Source: CAMQRS01 sp964370065
GTDB lineage: Bacteria > Bacillota_I > Bacilli_A > Erysipelotrichales > Erysipelotrichaceae
Length of the DNA stretch: 35,986 nucleotides
Direction of reading: 5' to 3'
Assembly (NCBI GenBank): GCA_964370065.1
Contig: CAYJGK010000018.1
Span: forward strand, 1 to 35,986
Below are positions 30,801 through 35,986 of this stretch, in pieces. Both the position numbers and the translations under genes were made by a program. Numbering within the stretch: the stretch's first letter is position 1; each line of letters starts with the position of its first letter. Below the pieces are notes generated by a model. The model worked only from the letters and a program-made list of their open reading frames with translations, did no database searches and was not told the origin of the DNA.

Positions 30801-32029
30801 GACCAGAAGAAATAACAAGAGATATTCCTAACGTTAGTGAAGCTGCTTGTCGTAACTTGGACGCTCGCGGAATCGTTATGGTTGGAGCAGAAGTAAAAGA
30901 AGGGGATATTCTAGTAGGTAAAGTAACACCTAAAGGGCAAAGCGAAATTTCACCAGAAGAAAAACTATTGTTAGCAATTTTTGGAGAAAAATCACGTGAA
31001 GTTAGAGATAACTCATTAAAAGTGCCTCATGGAGGAAGTGGAATTGTGCACAGTGTACGTGTATTTAAACGTAGCGAAGGACATGACTTACCACCAGGTG
31101 TAAATGAAAAAGTAAAAGTATTTATTGTTCAAAAACGTAAAATCTCTGAAGGAGATAAAATGGCAGGACGTCATGGAAACAAAGGGGTAATTTCTAAAAT
31201 ATTACCAATTGAAGATATGCCTTATATGCCAGATGGAACTTCTGTAGATATTATGTTAAATCCATTCGGGGTGCCATCTCGTATGAATATTGGACAAGTA
31301 TTAGAAATTCATTTAGGATTCGCAGCTAAAAAATTAGGTGTGAAATTCGCTACTCCAGTATTTGATGGAATTAGCAATGAGGAATTAGATGATATTATGA
31401 CTGAAGCAGGGATGACTCAAGATGGTAAAACAGTTCTTTATGATGGAAGAACCGGGGAAGCATTTGATGAAAGAATCTCAGTAGGAGTAATGTACATGAT
31501 TAAGTTAGCTCACATGGTTGACGATAAATTACATGCTCGTGCAACAGGACCTTATTCATTAGTAACGCAACAACCATTAGGGGGGAAAGCTCAAAATGGT
31601 GGACAAAGATTTGGAGAAATGGAAGTTTGGGCGCTGGAAGCATATGGAGCAGCTCATACATTACAAGAAATCTTAACAATTAAATCGGATGACATCCAAG
31701 GTCGTCAAGGAACGTATGAATCAATTATTAAAGGAAAAGATATTCCAGATGCAGGAATTCCAGAATCATTTAGAGTGTTAGTTCACGAATTGCAAGCGTT
31801 AGCGATTGATGTGAAAATGTTAGATGAAGAAGGAAACCAAGTTTCTTTAGAAAAAGAAATTGAAGAAATTACCCCAACAATGGAATTACATGCTCCTAAT
31901 ATTGACGAGCAAGCGCTTGAAGATTTAAAAGAAGAACTAAAAGATGTTGTGGAAGAAGAAAGTATCGATGAATTCGATGCAAATGATGATTTAAAAGACA
32001 TGGATGCACTATTAAGTGCATTAGACTAA
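27866..32029 (+). CDS. rpoB: DNA-directed RNA polymerase beta subunit
   Basis: 1387 residues from ATG 27866 (AAAGG 9 bases upstream; the ATG at 27857 overlaps that site). Key parts: the N-terminal DLPNLVEIQTNSYEWF; fork loop and rifampicin region FFSSSQLSQFMDQ.. then KRRISALGPGGL; and YGYNYEDAIIMSERLV. Near the C-terminus are KMAGRHGNKGVIS and MLNPFGVPSRMNIGQ, the catalytic-side lysine regions, and QPLGGKAQNGGQRFGEMEVWALEAYGAA. The protein is roughly 190 residues longer than the Bacillus subunit, mainly from extra sequence between about 360 and 582. Residue 668, equivalent to E. coli His526, is Asn. It ends with an acidic tail of about 60 residues. rpoC follows after 15 bases. Confidence 0.98.
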   Translation: MAKKDSFKIVAEGKKATRRDYSKVSGQLDLPNLVEIQTNSYEWFQREGIREVFDEIYPIQNYAGNIKLNFLNYEFEEPKFNAVESQYREINYTAPLKAIMELEIEDNTTGELITKQEEVFLGDFPLMTESGTFIVNGAERVIVSQIVRSPGSYFSTGFEEKTGRETFASELIPSRGTWLEFLTEMKKQATGRILSMSIDRKRKILSTILFKAIGMSVDLDRTDDSFDATQMRKFLTALGREVDEEVVHDTDDKEFLELYLTLYGSYFGKYDEIENTLIQDKVHTTQEALLNIYENQRSDEIPTIDGSITLMNAKFFDSKRYDLTKAGRYKLGKKLFVVDRMSKKHLAHDILDCNGDVLYTAGTYVDREIRNDLRIQMSKGMHVSAFPYNTLFHHKDVVSIPTSYNLGLVGRILVDDVELDSKTLFADSVLTEQDVALLTKEIEEVNVYGGVVAKEVALNTQNFHAIMNYGQRLYSLGRLCDANGNDIVDAEGEKYTHDFVCVDKNAPLATSKLNEIKAMVENGDTVNAYLIGAAVQEVSATMEDGSVVKLVGNDPFAKKLTITVSDMYALFSYTLNVIEGAGDTDDIDMLGNRRIRSVGELIQNQFRIGLSRMERVVKERMSIAEIETLTPKKLTNIRPLTASIKEFFSSSQLSQFMDQQNPLAELTNKRRISALGPGGLTRDRAGFEVRDVHYSHYGRICPIETPEGPNIGLISNLTSYGKINEYGFIQTPYRLVNADGTVSEEAIYLSADEEADYVIAQANEVVGGRLVNEQVVVRANGETVLAKRENVELADVSPKQIVSVATACIPFLENDDASRALMGANMQRQAVPLIKPQSPFVGTGIEHVIARDSGSSVVAKADGVVEYVDSTRVVVSEENGQREYKLRKFECSNAGTSINQTPIVSKGEKIEKGDVIVDGPSMQNGELALGQNAVIAYMTWYGYNYEDAIIMSERLVRDDVYTSIHIEDYDIDCRDTKLGPEEITRDIPNVSEAACRNLDARGIVMVGAEVKEGDILVGKVTPKGQSEISPEEKLLLAIFGEKSREVRDNSLKVPHGGSGIVHSVRVFKRSEGHDLPPGVNEKVKVFIVQKRKISEGDKMAGRHGNKGVISKILPIEDMPYMPDGTSVDIMLNPFGVPSRMNIGQVLEIHLGFAAKKLGVKFATPVFDGISNEELDDIMTEAGMTQDGKTVLYDGRTGEAFDERISVGVMYMIKLAHMVDDKLHARATGPYSLVTQQPLGGKAQNGGQRFGEMEVWALEAYGAAHTLQEILTIKSDDIQGRQGTYESIIKGKDIPDAGIPESFRVLVHELQALAIDVKMLDEEGNQVSLEKEIEEITPTMELHAPNIDEQALEDLKEELKDVVEEESIDEFDANDDLKDMDALLSALD

Positions 32030-32044
32030 TGGGAGGTAAAAATA

Positions 32045-35000
32045 ATGAGTGTTAACAATTTTGCCTCAATCCAAATAAACTTAGCTTCACCTAAAAGAAT
32101 TCTTGATTGGTCTTTTGGGGAAGTGACAAAACCGGAAACGATAAACTACCGTTCTCAAAAACCAGAACGCGACGGGTTATTTTGTGAGAAAATTTTCGGA
32201 CCAAGCAAGGATTGGGAATGTTACTGTGGAAAGTATAAAAAAGTACGTTACAAAGGGATCAAATGTGACCGTTGTGGTGTAGAAATTACTAAATCAAGTG
32301 TACGTCGTGAGCGTATGGGACATATTGAATTAGCAGCCCCAGTAGCACATATTTGGTATTTACGTGGAATTCCTTCACGTGTAGGTCTGTTATTAGATGT
32401 AACACCTAAACAATTAGAAGAAGTTGTGTATTTCGTGTCTTGGATTGTTACGGATCCAAAAGATACGAAACTAGAATATAAAAAAGTATTATCGGAAAAA
32501 GAATATAGAGAAAATGTTGCGTTATATGGGCCTAACTCATTTGTTGCAAAATCAGGTGCAGAGGCGGTACAAACATTATTAGAGGATTGCAAGTTAGAAA
32601 CAGAATTTAAAGAAATTCAAACTCAATTAGAAACAGCACAAGGAGAAAAACGTAAGAAATTAATCAAACGTTTAGATACTGTGCAAGCATTCAGGAATTC
32701 TGATAACAAACCAGAATGGATGATTTTATCTGTTTTACCAGTTATTCCACCGGATTTAAGACCAATGCTTCAATTAGATGGTGGACGATTTGCAACAAGT
32801 GATTTAAACGATTTATACCGTCGTGTGATTACGCGTAATAACCGTTTGAAAAAATTATTAGAATTAGGAACACCTGCAATTATTGTTCAGAATGAAAAAC
32901 GTATGTTACAAGAAGCAGTAGATGCTTTAATTGACAATGGACGTAGAAGTAAACCAATTACTGGAGCTGGTGGAAGAGCATTGAAGTCTTTATCGCATTC
33001 ATTAAAAGGTAAGCAAGGACGTTTCCGTCAAAACCTACTTGGAAAACGTGTTGACTTTTCTGGACGTTCAGTTATTGCGGTAGGACCAGATTTAAAGATG
33101 TATCAATGTGGAATTCCAAGAGAAATGGCAATTCAATTATTCAAACCTTATGTAATGAATGAAATTGTAAACCGTGAAATTGCGAGCAATTCCAAAACTG
33201 CTGAACGTTTAATTGATAAATTAGACCCGCGTGTATGGGATATCGTTGAAGATGTAATTGAAGGACATCCAGTTTTATTAAACCGTGCACCGACACTGCA
33301 CCGTTTAGGAATTCAAGCATTTAAACCTAAGTTAGTAGAAGGGCGTGCAATCCGTCTTCACCCATTAGTGTGTACAGCGTTCAATGCCGATTTCGATGGA
33401 GATCAAATGGCTGTCCATGTACCATTAAGTGTGGAAGCAAGAGCGGAAGCATTAATTATGATGTTAGGAAGTAAAAATATTCTTGGTCCTAAAGATGGTA
33501 AGCCGATTGTTACACCTGGACAGGATATGGTTATGGGTAACTACTACTTAACAATGGAAGAATCAAAGCAAGAATTTTATGAAGAAGCCGAACGTTATGA
33601 GGCGGTCGATTGTTTCGAAGAAGCTAACTTATGGCGTAATTACGGGGATCATGAAGGACATGTTTACAGAAATGTGAATGAAGTATTAATGGCTTATGAA
33701 ACTAAAGAAGTGCACTTGCACACAAGAGTTGCTCTATTAGCTAAAACTTTAAGAAAAACAGGATTTACTGAAGAACAAAACAACAGTTACCTGGTTACAA
33801 CAGTAGGGAAAATTATTTTCAATAATATTTTCCCAAGTGATTTCCCATACATTAATGAGATTAGTGAAGCAAACTTTGTTGCAACACCAGATAAATATTT
33901 CTTAAGAATGGGAAGCGATATTAAGGCAGAAATTTCAAAAATGGAAATTATTCCTGCAATGAAGAAGAAAGATTTAGGATTAGTGATTGGGGAAGTCTTT
34001 AAACGTTATAGTACAGAAGAAACTAGTGAAATTCTAGATGAAATTAAAAATAACGGATTTAGATATTCAACAGTTGCTGGTATTACCGTTTCATTAGCTG
34101 ATATTGAAGTTGCACCAAACAAAAAACAATATGTAGATGCAGGTAAAATTAAAGCGTTAGAATTAATGAAACTTCGTAATAAAGGGAAGTTAACTATGGC
34201 TGAGTGGGAACGTCACTTAAATAGACTTTGGGATGATGTAAAAAAAGATATTCTTGTTGAGTTTAAAAATGCAATTGCACGTAAAAACCCAATTAACATG
34301 ATGGCGACTTCTGGAGCTCGTGGGAATGACTCGAACTTTACACAGTTAGCAGGTATGCGTGGGTTGATGGCGAAACCATCACAATCAAAATCTGCTAAAG
34401 GATACCAACCTTCGGTTATGGAGGTTCCAATCTATTCATGTTTCCGTGAGGGGTTAAATGTATCGGAATTCTTTATTTCCACACATGGTGTGCGTAAAGG
34501 ATTAACAGATACAGCCTTAAAAACTGCAGAATCAGGATACTTAACTCGTCGTTTAGTAGACGTAGCACAAGATGTTGTAATTCGTGAAGATGATTGTGGT
34601 ACAGATAAAGGTTATTGGGTAGAAGCTATTATTGATCGTAAGCAAGATTTAGTAATTGAAAAGTTATTTGATCGTTTAGTTGGTCGTTATAGTAAACAAC
34701 CAGTTATCCATCCAGAAACAGGAGAACTGATTATTGATTCTGATGTATACATGAATGATGAAACAGCACAAGTAATTGTGGATGCTGGGGTCAGTGGAAT
34801 GTACATTAGAAGTGCATTTACATGTAAATCTACCCAAGGTGTGTGTAAAAAATGTTATGGTCGTAACATGGCAACTGGTAAAATTGTTGAACAAGGTGAA
34901 TCAGTTGGTATTATGGCAGCTCAATCAATTGGAGAGCCAGGAACGCAGTTAACGATGCGTACATTTCATACAGGTGGAGTTGCCACTGCAGGTGGAGGAG

Positions 35001-35887
35001 ATATTACTCAAGGGTTACCTCGTGTTGAGGAGTTGTTTGAGGCTCGTACACCAAAAGGTTCAAGTGTTCTAGCCAAAATCTCAGGAACAATTACTGAAAT
35101 AACGAAATTAGAAGGTGTGAACGGAACGGAAGTAATTTTAACAAACGAAACTGAAAGCATTGCCCATAAAATTGGACCAACTCAAATTATTCGATCTTGG
35201 TTAGATGTAGGTTCTACACTAACTGCAGGAGATAAAATTACAGAAGGAACAGTTGCACCTAAAGAATTACTAGAGGTCGCAGGTGTTCGCGAAGTTCAAA
35301 AATATATTTTAAAAGAAGTGAAAAAAGTATATGCCTCTCAAGGTATTGATATTTCAGATAAACACGTTGAAGTAATGGTTCGTCAAATGATGCGTAAAGT
35401 AATCGTATTGGAAGGAAATGACACTGGATTAAATGCAGGGGTTCAAATTTCATTGACTGAAATTACAAAAATTAATAGACAAGCTCTATTAACAGGTGGG
35501 AAGCCTGCTACATTCTCACCGGTGCTGTTAGGAATTACGAAAGCATCTGTTGAGACGGACTCTTGGTTATCTGCAGCAAGTTTCCAGGAAACTACAAAAG
35601 TATTAACGGAAGCTGCAATTAAAGGTAAAGAAGACCGCTTAGTTGGACTAAAAGAAAATGTTATTATCGGAAAACTAATTCCAGCAGGAACTGGTTTAGA
35701 TGTAACTCGAAGAACGACAACTGAGGTGTTAGAATTAGCAGATGAATTGCGTGCTAAGCGTGATGCAGCAAACAAAAAAGATGAGGATGAAGACCTTTTA
35801 ATGAGTTTTGTCCCGCAAGAAGAAAAATTCGAAGACTTAGATGAAATGATTGAAGAATCAGGATTGTCAATCGAAGAAGCAGAGTAA
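32045..35887 (+). CDS. rpoC: DNA-directed RNA polymerase beta' subunit
   Basis: 1280 residues, somewhat longer than the Bacillus protein. The N-terminal zinc ribbon is CYCGKYKKVRYKGIKCDRCG (Cys59, 61, 74, 77). The catalytic magnesium site NADFDGDQ supplies Asp449, 451 and 453. The trigger-loop region reads GIMAAQSIGEPGTQLTMRTF. The second zinc site is DDCGTD together with CKSTQGVCKKCYG. The C-terminal tail is acidic (EEKFEDLDEMIEESG). GGGAGG stands before the ATG. A strong terminator begins at its stop codon. Confidence 0.98.
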   Translation: MSVNNFASIQINLASPKRILDWSFGEVTKPETINYRSQKPERDGLFCEKIFGPSKDWECYCGKYKKVRYKGIKCDRCGVEITKSSVRRERMGHIELAAPVAHIWYLRGIPSRVGLLLDVTPKQLEEVVYFVSWIVTDPKDTKLEYKKVLSEKEYRENVALYGPNSFVAKSGAEAVQTLLEDCKLETEFKEIQTQLETAQGEKRKKLIKRLDTVQAFRNSDNKPEWMILSVLPVIPPDLRPMLQLDGGRFATSDLNDLYRRVITRNNRLKKLLELGTPAIIVQNEKRMLQEAVDALIDNGRRSKPITGAGGRALKSLSHSLKGKQGRFRQNLLGKRVDFSGRSVIAVGPDLKMYQCGIPREMAIQLFKPYVMNEIVNREIASNSKTAERLIDKLDPRVWDIVEDVIEGHPVLLNRAPTLHRLGIQAFKPKLVEGRAIRLHPLVCTAFNADFDGDQMAVHVPLSVEARAEALIMMLGSKNILGPKDGKPIVTPGQDMVMGNYYLTMEESKQEFYEEAERYEAVDCFEEANLWRNYGDHEGHVYRNVNEVLMAYETKEVHLHTRVALLAKTLRKTGFTEEQNNSYLVTTVGKIIFNNIFPSDFPYINEISEANFVATPDKYFLRMGSDIKAEISKMEIIPAMKKKDLGLVIGEVFKRYSTEETSEILDEIKNNGFRYSTVAGITVSLADIEVAPNKKQYVDAGKIKALELMKLRNKGKLTMAEWERHLNRLWDDVKKDILVEFKNAIARKNPINMMATSGARGNDSNFTQLAGMRGLMAKPSQSKSAKGYQPSVMEVPIYSCFREGLNVSEFFISTHGVRKGLTDTALKTAESGYLTRRLVDVAQDVVIREDDCGTDKGYWVEAIIDRKQDLVIEKLFDRLVGRYSKQPVIHPETGELIIDSDVYMNDETAQVIVDAGVSGMYIRSAFTCKSTQGVCKKCYGRNMATGKIVEQGESVGIMAAQSIGEPGTQLTMRTFHTGGVATAGGGDITQGLPRVEELFEARTPKGSSVLAKISGTITEITKLEGVNGTEVILTNETESIAHKIGPTQIIRSWLDVGSTLTAGDKITEGTVAPKELLEVAGVREVQKYILKEVKKVYASQGIDISDKHVEVMVRQMMRKVIVLEGNDTGLNAGVQISLTEITKINRQALLTGGKPATFSPVLLGITKASVETDSWLSAASFQETTKVLTEAAIKGKEDRLVGLKENVIIGKLIPAGTGLDVTRRTTTEVLELADELRAKRDAANKKDEDEDLLMSFVPQEEKFEDLDEMIEESGLSIEEAE

Positions 35888-35926
35888 AAAAAAGACTAAA
35901 TTCATTGTGAATTTAGTCTTTTTTTA
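35886..35926 (+). terminator. Terminator after rpoC
   Basis: An 18-bp perfect stem (35887-35904 with 35908-35925) around loop TTG. The left arm begins in the stop codon with seven A and the right arm ends in seven T. It could work in both directions. Confidence 0.95.
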
Positions 35927-35964
35927 TGATTGCGAAAAAAAGTCAAAGAAAAGAAAAAAAGTAA

Positions 35965-35986
35965 TTGACAATAAGAAGTAGTGATG
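35965..35986 (+). promoter_or_regulatory. Truncated promoter at the window edge
   Basis: A perfect TTGACA at 35965-35970. The matching -10 would fall at about 35988, just outside the window. It probably serves the next ribosomal operon, by analogy with Bacillus (rpsL onward). That is inference. Confidence 0.4.

Noticed and set aside
1..35986. CRISPR arrays, tRNA or rRNA genes, prophage or integrative element boundaries
   Set aside because: I saw no regularly spaced repeats, no tRNA-like cloverleaf, no rRNA sequence, and no integrase or phage structural genes. The only mobile sequence is the IS remnant at the left end.

Overview
The window is low-GC DNA from a Gram-positive relative of the Firmicutes. 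The order rlmB - sigma factor - rpmG - secE - nusG - rplK - rplA - rplJ - rplL - methyltransferase - rpoB - rpoC is the Bacillus-type transcription/translation block. A bile salt hydrolase, a methionine gamma-lyase and an amino-sugar phosphate isomerase point to an animal-gut inhabitant. The long RpoB with Asn at the E. coli His526 position, together with the overall protein style, fits the Erysipelotrichia best. That placement is inference.

Layout. 1-1241: a decayed IS3-family (IS150-type) insertion sequence with no intact transposase. 1287-2603 (minus): a DEAD-box RNA helicase. 2897-3316: a minimal two-helix K+ channel. 3561-6757: a promoter with clustered operator half-sites drives an ArsP-type permease, a Cys-rich thioredoxin-like protein and a CoA-disulfide reductase/rhodanese fusion. 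6784-10250: a GNAT acetyltransferase, methionine gamma-lyase, AgaI/NagB-type isomerase and bile salt hydrolase, closely spaced and ended by one strong terminator. 10282-14733: purA, a membrane-anchored NlpC/P60-type cell-wall enzyme and an unusual IMP dehydrogenase, each with its own promoter. 14755-16377: an O-methyltransferase (TrmR-like), a convergent XRE regulator, and a divergent membrane-anchored protein with an RraB-like tail. 16376-19660: ecfA1-ecfA2-ecfT-truA, all overlapping. 19673-20458: a PHP-domain phosphatase. 20476-24748: a cysteine T-box leader, then cysS-mrnC-rlmB-sigma-rpmG-secE-nusG. 24775-35926: rplK-rplA, an L10 leader with rplJ-rplL, an RsmC-like methyltransferase, rpoB and rpoC. 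A truncated promoter follows at the right edge.

The right half (about 16.4 kb onward) is conserved housekeeping: nutrient uptake by the ECF module, tRNA and rRNA modification, cysteinyl-tRNA synthesis, transcript elongation and the two large RNA polymerase subunits. It has RNA-level control at several points (T-box, L10 leader, probable rplK leader, possible attenuators before and within the methyltransferase and before rpoB). The left half is accessory and metabolic.

The items most worth a second look are: the IMP dehydrogenase, whose length and catalytic residue numbering match the Tritrichomonas foetus enzyme; RpoB with a large lineage-specific insertion and a natural His526-to-Asn change in the rifampicin pocket; the operator-controlled permease/thiol-redox cassette with no regulator gene beside it; the XRE/RraB-like divergent pair; and a terminator-shaped hairpin inside the first codons of the methyltransferase gene upstream of rpoB. 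I saw no CRISPR array, tRNA, rRNA or prophage.
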